From positions 1-6,338 of the forward strand of contig JAKFXW010000208.1 in NCBI GenBank assembly GCA_021731185.1: a stretch of DNA of 6,338 bases, in the 5' to 3' direction. Below the pieces are notes generated by a model. It did no database searches. It saw only the letters and a program-made list of their open reading frames with translations, and had not been told where the DNA came from. The position numbers and the translations under genes are program-made. Source of the DNA: Gallionellaceae bacterium (GTDB taxonomy: Bacteria; Pseudomonadota; Gammaproteobacteria; Burkholderiales; Gallionellaceae). Positions 1-4,574 of the stretch are shown here, piece after piece; positions within the stretch are counted from its first letter, which is position 1, and each line of letters opens with the position of its first letter.

Positions 1-39
1 TTTGCGATCATTCCGGGTTTGACAAACCTGGAGTGCGGT

Positions 40-310
40 ATGAACCTAGGCAAGACACTGTTTGCGCAAGTTATGGAGGGAGACCTTTGGACGCATCATC
101 GACCGACACGACGGAGATGCGGGAGTACGCACCTTGGACTGCGCCGATTTGTTTCGCGTGATGGCGTTCTCGCAATTGACCTGGCGAGAATCTTTGCGCG
201 ACATCGAATCCTGTTTGGCGTCCAGCCAAGGCAAACTTTTTCACATGGGCTTGAGTGGCAGGCACAACTTGGCGACGTACCTAAATCTACAAGTTGATAC
301 GCCAACTTAA
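40..310 (+). pseudogene. IS4-type transposase N-terminal remnant, frameshifted and truncated
   Basis: The reading frame starting at 40 gives MNLGKTLFAQVME, the usual N-terminus of IS4-type transposases with a DUF4372 domain. The next conserved block, TFGRIIDRHDGD, followed by FRVMAFSQLTWRESLRDIE and LFHMGLSGR, lies in a different frame from about position 80. Intact relatives, as I remember them, have a few residues (like FLPW) between these blocks, so a small frameshifting deletion sits near 76-82. After about position 265 the protein no longer looks like the family and stops at 308-310. Family members are normally around 350-400 residues, so the catalytic DDE core is missing and this copy cannot be active. 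No terminal inverted repeat or target duplication is visible, and the left end probably lies outside the window. The remnant ends 20 bp from the stop codon of the convergent VOC gene. Family assignment is from memory of the motif pattern. Confidence 0.85.
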
Positions 311-330
311 TTCCGCGTACTGTTCTATCA

Positions 331-753
331 CTATGCTTCAGGTAAGAATTGCGGATTCCAAACCACTTCCCACAAGTGTCGATCGGGGTCTTGAAAATAG
401 CCCGCATAGCCACCCCAAAATGTTTTCTGCGCGGGCTTTACAATCACCGCACCTGCTTGGCGCGCTTCCTCCATCACCGCATCTACTTCTGCGGGAGTAG
501 CAACATTATGACCGATGGAAAACTCTGTCGCACTACGCGACCCTAGCGCCACCGTGGCATCTTTAGCCAGACTCTGTCGGGGATAGAGTGCGAGCTTCAT
601 GCCACCGTGTAAATCAAAAAACACCACCGCGCCGTATTCAAACTCCGTGCCGATGATGCCCTCTGTGTGCAAACCCAAGCCATCACGATAAAAGCGCAAG
701 GATTTTTCCAGATCATCTACACCCAAGGTGATGACGGTTATACGGGCTTTCAC
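331..753 (-). CDS. VOC family protein (glyoxalase/bleomycin-resistance/dioxygenase fold)
   Basis: A complete 140-residue protein, the usual length for a single-chain VOC protein with two beta-alpha-beta-beta-beta modules (about residues 4-57 and 76-136). Typical features are VDDLEKSLRFYRDGLGL at 12-28, a central GG-KLALYP strand at 50-58, GHNV at 81-84 and the C-terminal signature DPDRHLWEVVWNP at 122-134. The start is GTG at 753-751, supported by a strong GGAGG six bases upstream; an ATG just upstream is out of frame. The first strand has no histidine where metal-dependent glyoxalases place their first ligand, and the classical His/Glu/His/Glu set is not evident. A lactoylglutathione lyase label is therefore not justified, and the protein belongs to a broad uncharacterised VOC subgroup. 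The residue after DPD is Arg where Gly is common. It is probably cytoplasmic with unknown substrate, and lies downstream of the cassette array in the same direction. Confidence 0.92.
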   Translation of the reverse strand: MKARITVITLGVDDLEKSLRFYRDGLGLHTEGIIGTEFEYGAVVFFDLHGGMKLALYPRQSLAKDATVALGSRSATEFSIGHNVATPAEVDAVMEEARQAGAVIVKPAQKTFWGGYAGYFQDPDRHLWEVVWNPQFLPEA

Positions 754-757
754 GATG

Positions 758-764
758 CCCCTCC
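758..764 (-). promoter_or_regulatory. Ribosome binding site deciding the GTG start of the VOC gene
   Basis: The minus strand reads GGAGGGG here. The GGAGG core is separated by six bases from the GTG at 753. This close match to the Shine-Dalgarno consensus supports the non-ATG start. Confidence 0.75.
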
Positions 765-929
765 ATTTCAGTTCCTGATTGGCTATTCCTGCAATTCAGT
801 GCGCCGCTTGTTGTTAAATGGGACGATATTGTATCAAGTGTGAGTCTCATCAATGTCCTCAATCGGGCTTTCGAACTTCAGCCGCTCGCCAATTAAATCG
901 TGGTACGTCCCCAATTACTTCCCGGCAAG
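765..929. other. Gap between VOC gene and last attC; no supportable gene
   Basis: This stretch holds no gene I can support. On the minus strand there is a TACAAT hexamer (plus-strand ATTGTA at 829-834) that could be a -10 element for the VOC gene, but no good -35 lies at the right distance. A short open frame at 834-914 on the minus strand begins only with TTG and has no ribosome binding site. The sequence around 900-920 contains a GGGGACGTACCACG string (minus strand) that reminds me of sequences beside REP-associated transposases, but no repeat partner is present. The segment beyond the terminal attC marks the 3' end of the array. Confidence 0.4.
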
Positions 930-992
930 GCATAACGTAGAGTTGAGGGGCGGCGCGCTTTTGCGCCGTCCCACTCGAACGGCGGGTTATGT
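930..992 (-). repeat. attC recombination site, cassette 3 (last in array)
   Basis: A 63-bp imperfect inverted repeat. On the minus strand it starts with R'' ACATAAC (992-986) and ends with R' GTTATGC (936-930), which matches the GTTRRRY-type core apart from the T at position 5, as in Vibrio-type repeats. The centre is a GC-rich stem with GGGACGGCGC, an AAAA loop and GCGCGCCGCCCC, the extra A leaving an extrahelical base. The stop codon TAA of the preceding gene overlaps R''. Known biology: IntI recombines the folded bottom strand of such sites, cutting R' after its first G. No further cassette follows it toward the VOC gene. Confidence 0.94.
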
Positions 993-1418
993 TTCAATTG
1001 CAATCTCCTCTTTTACAAAACCTATGAGATGTTTTTTTAATTCAGAGTAGTGATGCTTTTGTTCTTTGATAGACTGGCCATGAGCATTTAAAACATACTC
1101 AAATATAAGTTTTGCAGCATCGATTGTTTTCTGTGAGCACAGCAGCTCTATATTTGATAGATTAATAGCCAGTGATGACATCGCTGACGCAGACGAAATT
1201 TTTTCATCTATCGACTTAATGACAAGTCGATCTGCTTCGCCAAGGAACTCAGCGCAACATTTTCTCTTTTCTACTCTTAATTCCTGTTGACGCAAATGAC
1301 TAAACTCGATTTTCTTTAGGCTTTTACTAGAAAAATATGCCCCAAAAGCACCAAGCATGACACCAAGCAATGTTGGCAGTGCATTAATTATTGGCTGCAT
1401 GGATATTGTTTCTGTCAT
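987..1418 (-). CDS. Cassette 3 small membrane protein: N-terminal helix plus charged helical region, function unknown
   Basis: I do not recognise a named family. The 143-residue product begins with a hydrophobic stretch at about 8-30 (INALPTLLGVMLGAFGAYF), suggesting one membrane span or signal anchor. A strongly charged, probably helical segment follows (about 34-72), with HLRQQELRVEKRK and AEFLGEADRL. This layout of one helix followed by an R-x-E-K-R-K and E-F-L segment recurs among uncharacterised bacterial membrane proteins, including cassette proteins. The rest is predicted helical with no catalytic motif; the C-terminal part has a His pair (HH, 122-123). The start at 1418 has AAAGGA nine bases upstream (1428-1433). 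The stop codon lies inside the R'' box of the attC, so gene and site overlap by six bases. The sequence is visibly richer in A/T than the gltBD genes, in keeping with acquired DNA. Roles in membrane stress or phage response are possible but unsupported. Confidence 0.85.
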   Translation of the reverse strand: MTETISMQPIINALPTLLGVMLGAFGAYFSSKSLKKIEFSHLRQQELRVEKRKCCAEFLGEADRLVIKSIDEKISSASAMSSLAINLSNIELLCSQKTIDAAKLIFEYVLNAHGQSIKEQKHHYSELKKHLIGFVKEEIAIET

Positions 1419-1436
1419 TTACGGCCATCCTTTGAA

Positions 1437-1499
1437 ACATAACGTTAAGGTAAGGGGCTGCGCGCTTTTGCGCAGTCCCGCTTGACCGTTAGGTTAGGA
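1437..1499 (-). repeat. attC recombination site, cassette 2
   Basis: A 63-bp imperfect inverted repeat. On the minus strand it runs from R'' TCCTAAC (1499-1493) to R' GTTATGT (1443-1437). An alternative inner R'', ACCTAAC, lies at 1494-1488, but alignment with the other two sites favours the outer one. The central stem is GGGACTGCGC, AAAA, GCGCGCAGCCCC, with the same loop and extrahelical base as its neighbours. The CDS upstream reads through most of the site and stops at 1447-1445. Confidence 0.93.
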
Positions 1500-1936
1500 G
1501 TTTTTGCCCAAGATGGAATTGTTTTCACCTTTTTGGAAAGCCACTCCTTTCCGGTCGAATCGCTAACTTGAGCAACTATCCCTTGCCACTTATCGGCATA
1601 CGTTTCTAGGTCATCTTGATCGACAGGGAATACGGCGGGCGGATCACCCTCCGATAATTTTTGCCCTTTCAGCCCACCCTGAATTAGAAAATGAGAAATT
1701 TCCACGCATTTCGGAAGTCGCAAAGCGACATGTGACATGAAGATAGCTCTGCGTCCAGTGTTGGTAACTGTAATGCACCCAACCCGCTTGGCGGCATCTT
1801 CGCCTGTCATTGCCATGTCCCATTGCAGTCGGACTACGAGTTTTCCTTGGTCTCGCAAGAAACTCATTACACCCAAGACCGTGCCTACAGTTCCAAGTAA
1901 AAACCCGCCAAAGCCGACCGCCTCTGAGATAGGCAT
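1445..1936 (-). CDS. Cassette 2 second gene: N-terminally anchored membrane protein, C-terminus encoded by attC
   Basis: A 163-residue protein of no family I can name. Residues about 5-27 are hydrophobic and glycine-rich (VGFGGFLLGTVGTVLGVMSFL), predicting one N-terminal membrane helix. A soluble domain with beta-like stretches follows, such as KLVVRLQW and CITVTNTGRRAIFMSHVAL at about 54-72; the 'V-x-N-x-GRR' pattern recalls small beta-sandwich domains. The last 17 or so residues, ending VKRDCAKARSPLP, are encoded by attC and are typical of cassette proteins that run into the site. I chose ATG at 1936, two bases after the stop codon of the upstream gene (TAACCATG). There is no good Shine-Dalgarno, so translational coupling is likely. 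The frame stays open to a TTG at 1984, inside the upstream gene, but that start has no support and would precede the membrane helix. Function unknown. Confidence 0.85.
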   Translation of the reverse strand: MPISEAVGFGGFLLGTVGTVLGVMSFLRDQGKLVVRLQWDMAMTGEDAAKRVGCITVTNTGRRAIFMSHVALRLPKCVEISHFLIQGGLKGQKLSEGDPPAVFPVDQDDLETYADKWQGIVAQVSDSTGKEWLSKKVKTIPSWAKTPNLTVKRDCAKARSPLP

Positions 1937-1938
1937 GG

Positions 1939-2280
1939 TTATTTGAAAAGCAAGTAAAGCACAACAAGCCCAACTGCTATCCAAATGACAACCTTCATTG
2001 ATCCATCCTGCTCAGATTTTCGCAGTTGGAAAAGCAACTCTTCATTGGTAGGTGGCGTCTTGCTTGCGTAGAACGGTGTGTTAGACCCGCTCCGATAAGC
2101 CTCGTAGAAAACCTTCTTCTGTGAGTTGTCGGTTGAGAATGTCTGTCTAAAAAGTGCGTCCATATCCGCGTCACCATATTCGTTCGTGGGTGGTTCTCCG
2201 CACTCAAAGACGCTGATTTTCGTGCCACCAATCTCAAGGCCATGCTGGTAAAGAACTCTGACCAAACCATCCGTACTCAT
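1939..2280 (-). CDS. Cassette 2 first gene: tail-anchored small membrane protein, function unknown
   Basis: A 113-residue protein of no family I recognise. Residues 1-95 are hydrophilic and look soluble, with segments such as GGTKISVFECGEPPTNE (18-34) and two PPTNE strings (30-34 and 76-80). Residues 97-112 (VVIWIAVGLVVLYLLF) form one hydrophobic helix, followed only by Lys-113. It should thus sit in the inner membrane with its N-terminal domain in the cytoplasm, as tail-anchored proteins do. The ATG at 2280 lies seven bases from the R' box of the upstream attC. The AGGAG overlapping R' is its ribosome binding site. The stop TAA is two bases from the ATG of the next gene, so the pair is probably co-translated and may act together. 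The cytoplasmic domain, the C-terminal anchor and the partner with an N-terminal anchor suggest a two-component membrane complex, which is inference only. Confidence 0.87.
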   Translation of the reverse strand: MSTDGLVRVLYQHGLEIGGTKISVFECGEPPTNEYGDADMDALFRQTFSTDNSQKKVFYEAYRSGSNTPFYASKTPPTNEELLFQLRKSEQDGSMKVVIWIAVGLVVLYLLFK

Positions 2281-2283
2281 AAA

Positions 2284-2288
2284 GACTC
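2284..2288 (-). promoter_or_regulatory. Ribosome binding site overlapping the attC R' box
   Basis: The minus strand reads GTTAGGAGTCTTTATG from the R' box into the ATG at 2280. AGGAG at 2290-2284 (core 2288-2284) overlaps the R' heptamer at 2293-2287. Because the cassette is cut after the first G of R', the TTAGGA half belongs to the incoming cassette's 5' end, so the ribosome binding site travels with the gene when the cassette is excised and inserted. Confidence 0.75.
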
Positions 2289-2350
2289 CTAACGTTCAAG
2301 GTAAGGGGCGCGCCGCTTTTGGCGCGTCCCGCTTGACCGCAGGGTTAGGT
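2287..2350 (-). repeat. attC recombination site, cassette 1
   Basis: A 64-bp imperfect inverted repeat. On the minus strand R'' is ACCTAAC (2350-2344) and R' is GTTAGGA (2293-2287). The stem centre is GGGACGCGCC, AAAAGC, GGCGCGCCCC with an extrahelical A. Flanking arms TCAAG and CTTGA add further pairing. R'' begins 21 bases after the stop codon of the repeat-protein gene, the normal position for a cassette attC. Confidence 0.95.
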
Positions 2351-2371
2351 TTGCGAATGGGAACGTGCTTG

Positions 2372-2791
2372 TTAACGACATGTGGTGTTGCCAAGCGAAT
2401 CTGTGCTACACCGCGTGGTATTTCCATTGCTATCGCGAAATGTAGTGTTGCCGAGTGAGTCTGTGCTGCCACGCGTTGTGTTGCCATTACTGTCACGCCA
2501 TGTGGTATTGCCCAAAGAGTCGGTGCTGCCACGCGTTGTGTTGCCATTGCTGTCGCGTAATGTAGTGTTGCCGAGTGAGTCCGTGCTGCCACGTGTTGTG
2601 TTGCCGTTACTGTCACGCCATGTGGTGTTGCCCAAAGAGTCGGTGCTGCCACGCGTAGTATTGCCATCGCTGTCTCGGCACGTGCTATTGCCGAGGGAGT
2701 CCGTTGAGCATCTAGTTTGCGCCATTGCACCCCAAGAAACGATTATCAGCGCAACTGCAACGCAAAAGGTAAGTAATGATTTCGCTTTCAT
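2372..2791 (-). CDS. Cassette 1 secreted 20-residue tandem-repeat protein with cysteines in its terminal repeats
   Basis: A 139-residue protein with a Sec signal peptide (residues 1-24: positive MKAKS start, hydrophobic core, cleavage after AMA). The mature part is almost entirely a 20-residue repeat of the form TDSLGNTTWRDSNGNTTRGS. Each repeat contains two DSxGN motifs; the motif's Asp occurs 11 times, at 31, 40, 51, 60, 71, 80, 91, 100, 111, 120 and 131. Only the first repeat (C28, C38) and last repeat (C128, C138) have cysteines, nine residues apart; inner repeats have Gly at the first position and Trp, Leu or Phe at the second. This suggests an extended beta-solenoid or beta-arch stack closed by a disulphide at each end, which is inference. 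Start ATG 2791 has AAAGGAG six bases upstream. I do not know a function; surface, matrix or metal-binding roles are all conceivable. Another frame is open through the repeats because the period is a multiple of three, but it lacks the signal peptide. Confidence 0.88.
   Translation of the reverse strand: MKAKSLLTFCVAVALIIVSWGAMAQTRCSTDSLGNSTCRDSDGNTTRGSTDSLGNTTWRDSNGNTTRGSTDSLGNTTLRDSNGNTTRGSTDSLGNTTWRDSNGNTTRGSTDSLGNTTFRDSNGNTTRCSTDSLGNTTCR
2375..2707 (-). repeat. 60-bp tandem repeat array with 120-bp higher-order period
   Basis: About five and a half copies of a 60-bp unit encode the 20-residue protein repeats. Copies two units apart resemble each other more than neighbours: segments ending near 2520 and 2640 share CCCAAAGAGT, while those ending near 2460 and 2580 share CCGAGTGAGT (plus strand). 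This alternation points to expansion by duplication of a two-unit block. Confidence 0.9.
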
Positions 2792-2797
2792 TTGAAT

Positions 2798-2804
2798 CTC
2801 CTTT
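2798..2804 (-). promoter_or_regulatory. Ribosome binding site of the repeat-protein gene
   Basis: The minus strand reads AAAGGAG at 2804-2798. Its AGGAG core is six bases before the ATG at 2791, fixing that start and placing the signal peptide at the N-terminus. Confidence 0.75.
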
Positions 2805-2812
2805 GTGTAAAA

Positions 2813-2872
2813 ACCTAACGTAACGTAGACATCCTATTTGACGCAAGATAATACATCAAATGCTTGCCTAAC
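2813..2872 (-). other. Candidate attI or first-cassette boundary region
   Basis: On the minus strand two core-like heptamers, GTTAGGC at 2872-2866 and GTTAGGT at 2819-2813, lie 53 bp apart, and the second is the 5' boundary of cassette 1. No inverted R'' box lies between them, so the segment is not itself an attC. A non-palindromic site with a core at the first cassette is what attI looks like. The TACGTTACGTTAGG string at the core contains a short direct repeat. The identification is positional; I know no attI sequence that it matches. Confidence 0.4.
2831..2859 (-). promoter_or_regulatory. Possible cassette promoter upstream of cassette 1
   Basis: On the minus strand TTGATG (2859-2854) and TAGGAT (2836-2831) are separated by 17 bases. 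Each matches four of six bases of the sigma70 -35 and -10 consensus. It lies just upstream of the first cassette, where integron Pc promoters sit. Read-through from gltBD could also transcribe the array. Confidence 0.35.
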
Positions 2873-2919
2873 GATTTGTATAACTGTAAAGCCGTCATTT
2901 TTTCAGTTACTTGTTAAAT
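2866..2919 (-). repeat. Weak attC-like site, possibly decayed
   Basis: On the minus strand ATTTAAC (2919-2913) fits RYYYAAC and GTTAGGC (2872-2866) fits GTTRRRY, with an internal stem TAACTG/CAGTTA around a loop. The 54-bp length is a little short, the arms pair poorly and it does not resemble the three clear attC sites. It may be a decayed attC of a lost cassette or a chance pairing. Confidence 0.25.
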
Positions 2920-2941
2920 TTTAGTACGGCCTGAGATTGTT

Positions 2942-3072
2942 CTAAATTTGATGCGCTTTGGCGCTAGCGTATTCCGCCTTTGCTCGGGAGGCCAACGCAT
3001 CCAGTTTGCCAGCAGAAGCATCCGTTTCGATTTGTGCATCCCCTCCGCCTTACCAAGTTGTCTTTCCGCATT
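2942..3072 (-). pseudogene. Possible decayed C-terminal fragment of an Ala/Lys-rich protein
   Basis: On the minus strand one frame reads NAERQLGKAEG from 3072. A one-base shift near 3040 continues as DAQIETDASAGKL and DALASRAKAEYASAKAHQI to a TAG at 2944-2942. The Ala/Lys/Asp-rich helical composition resembles small periplasmic or stress proteins found in betaproteobacteria, but no start or upstream part is seen. A longer overlapping minus-strand frame (2964-3146) has no family-like features and a poor composition. The fragment lies between gltD and the array and could be the remains of a gene displaced when the array arose. Weakly supported. Confidence 0.22.
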
Positions 3073-3146
3073 CCTACTTCAATGTAGTTAATCCATGACT
3101 TCTCGGAGAATAAACTGCCACCCAACCACCCAATAAATTGACACAT

Positions 3147-4574
3147 CTAACGCGGCAAACTGGAGCTCCCCATCAAATATTCATCCACTTCACGCGCCGC
3201 TTGGCGACCTTCACGAATCGCCCATACGACCAGCGATTGACCACGACGCATATCGCCTGCTGCAAACACACGCTCGGATGTAGTCTTGTAGCAATGCTCG
3301 CCATCGGTCGTGGCACGGGCATTGCCGCGTGCATCTTTTTCAACACCAAAGGCATCCAATACTTTTTGTATAGGACTGACAAAGCCCATCGCGAGTAACA
3401 CCAAATCTGCTTTCATTTCAAATTCACTGCCCGCGACTTCCTGCATCCGACCGTCTTTCCATTCCACGCGCACCGCTTTGAGCTTGGTTACTTTACCGTT
3501 TTCGCCAATCAACTCTTTGGTTGCTACCGCCCAATCACGGCTACAGCCCTCTTCGTGTGAGCTGGAGGTGCGCAGCTTCATCGGCCAATACGGCCAAACC
3601 AGCGGCGTGTTTTCTTTTTCTGGCGCGCGTGGCATCACTTCAAATTGTGTGACCGATGCCGCGCCATGACGGTTGGACGTGCCTACGCAATCCGAGCCAG
3701 TATCGCCACCGCCGATCACCACCACATGCTTGCCAGTGGCTTTAATTTGTTTGGGGACTTTATCGCCCGCCATCACTTTATTTTGTTGCGGCAAAAATTC
3801 CATGGCGAAATGCACGCCTTGCAAATTACGTCCTGGCACGGGCAGATCACGTGGCTGCTCTGCGCCGCCTGTCAATACCACGGCATCAAATTCGTCTTTA
3901 ATTTTTTGCGCGGACACATCCACACCTATGTATTGGTTGACGCGAAACTCTACGCCTTCGGCACGCATTTGTTTCATGCGTCGATCAATGTGTGATTTTT
4001 CCATTTTGAAATCAGGGATGCCGTAGCGCAATAAGCCGCCGATGCGATCATTTTTTTCAAATACCACCACGCTATGCCCTGCCCGTGCCAACTGTTGCGC
4101 GCAGGCTAATCCGGCTGGACCCGAACCGATAATAGCAATCTTGCGCCCCGTTTTAACGGCGGCAATTTGCGGTACGACCCAACCTTCTTCCCAACCTTTA
4201 TCGATAATGGCGTGTTCAATGGATTTAATGCCGACGGCTTCTTCGTTGATGGTCAAGGTACACGCCGCTTCACATGGCGCAGGGCAAATGCGCCCGGTAA
4301 ATTCCGGGAAATTATTAGTAGAGTGCAATACATCCAACGCTTTTTTCCAATGTCCGCGATAAACCAAATCATTCCAATCAGGAATAATATTGTTCACTGG
4401 GCAGCCCGTGGTGCAGAACGGAATGCCACAATCCATGCACCGCGCACCTTGCACGGTCGATTCTTTGTCAGTTAACCGTGGGATAAATTCCTTATAATTT
4501 TTTACACGTTCCGCAACGGGTAAGCTGTGCTCAGCCAAACGGTGAAACTCCATGAATCCTGTGATCTTGCCCAT
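3147..4574 (-). CDS. gltD: Glutamate synthase (NADPH) small subunit GltD
   Basis: A complete 475-residue protein, normal for GltD. It passes electrons from NADPH through FAD and [4Fe-4S] clusters to the large subunit, which makes two glutamates from glutamine and 2-oxoglutarate; it is cytoplasmic and part of the GS-GOGAT route of ammonium assimilation. The N-terminal Fe-S region holds C46, C49, C54 and C58 ([18 protein letters not shown]), then C97, C101 and C105 ([11 protein letters not shown]). The FAD-binding Rossmann motif is IGSGPAG at 149-155, and the NADPH-binding one is [10 protein letters not shown] at 286-295. The C-terminal FAD signature is [20 protein letters not shown] at 437-456. 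The ATG directly follows the gltB stop (TAAATG), with GGGGAGG upstream inside gltB, so the two are translationally coupled. No convincing terminator follows the stop. No defects seen. Confidence 0.98.
   Translation of the reverse strand: MGKITGFMEFHRLAEHSLPVAERVKNYKEFIPRLTDKESTVQGARCMDCGIPFCTTGCPVNNIIPDWNDLVYRGHWKKALDVLHSTNNFPEFTGRICPAPCEAACTLTINEEAVGIKSIEHAIIDKGWEEGWVVPQIAAVKTGRKIAIIGSGPAGLACAQQLARAGHSVVVFEKNDRIGGLLRYGIPDFKMEKSHIDRRMKQMRAEGVEFRVNQYIGVDVSAQKIKDEFDAVVLTGGAEQPRDLPVPGRNLQGVHFAMEFLPQQNKVMAGDKVPKQIKATGKHVVVIGGGDTGSDCVGTSNRHGAASVTQFEVMPRAPEKENTPLVWPYWPMKLRTSSSHEEGCSRDWAVATKELIGENGKVTKLKAVRVEWKDGRMQEVAGSEFEMKADLVLLAMGFVSPIQKVLDAFGVEKDARGNARATTDGEHCYKTTSERVFAAGDMRRGQSLVVWAIREGRQAAREVDEYLMGSSSLPR

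Larger units (their letters stand above)
930..2819 (-). mobile_element. Integron gene-cassette array without integrase (CALIN), three cassettes
   Basis: Three similar attC sites at 2287-2350, 1437-1499 and 930-992 each follow the 3' end of a minus-strand gene or gene pair, as in an integron array. The first cassette boundary is a GTTAGGT core on the minus strand at 2819-2813. Cassette 1 spans roughly 2818-2293 (repeat protein plus attC), cassette 2 roughly 2292-1443 (two genes plus attC), and cassette 3 roughly 1442-936 (one gene plus attC). All cassettes read in the same direction, the standard arrangement. An integrase gene would be expected beyond 2819, usually divergent, but only about 330 bp separate this boundary from gltD and no tyrosine recombinase sequence is visible there. 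Whether an integrase exists elsewhere in the genome cannot be told. The attC sites share loop and stem sequence closely, suggesting one source platform. Confidence 0.93.

Noticed and set aside
291..308. AAGTTG/CAACTT stem-loop near the VOC gene end
   Set aside because: The stem is only six A/T-rich pairs and has no T run on either strand, so it does not support a terminator call.
834..914. Short minus-strand frame of 26 codons ending PIEDIDETHT
   Set aside because: It has only a TTG start, no ribosome binding site and no recognised family; it is too short to separate from chance.
1423..1440. Small frame starting at the ATG inside R' (GTTATGT) ahead of the cassette 3 gene, a possible leader peptide
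   Set aside because: It has no ribosome binding site of its own, and ATG is expected by chance in GTTATG cores. It would overlap the real start out of frame.
930..2350. CRISPR array or REP elements as explanation for the three similar repeats
   Set aside because: The repeats are 63-64 bp, spaced by whole genes, and have R', R'', loop and extrahelical base features of attC sites; spacers and cas genes are absent.
2296..2730. A long open frame on the minus strand through the repeats and attC, ending VKRDAPKAARPLP
   Set aside because: It is open because the repeat period is a multiple of three and the attC lacks stops in that frame. The overlapping frame has a signal peptide, a good ribosome binding site and a normal stop before the attC.
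2382..2795. Plus-strand open frame across the repeats (VLPSESVLPRV pattern)
   Set aside because: It is the antisense shadow of the repeat gene, with no ribosome binding site and opposite to every cassette gene.
2940..3146. Search for an integrase remnant between gltD and the array
   Set aside because: No frame on either strand shows IntI-like motifs, so no integrase pseudogene can be claimed.
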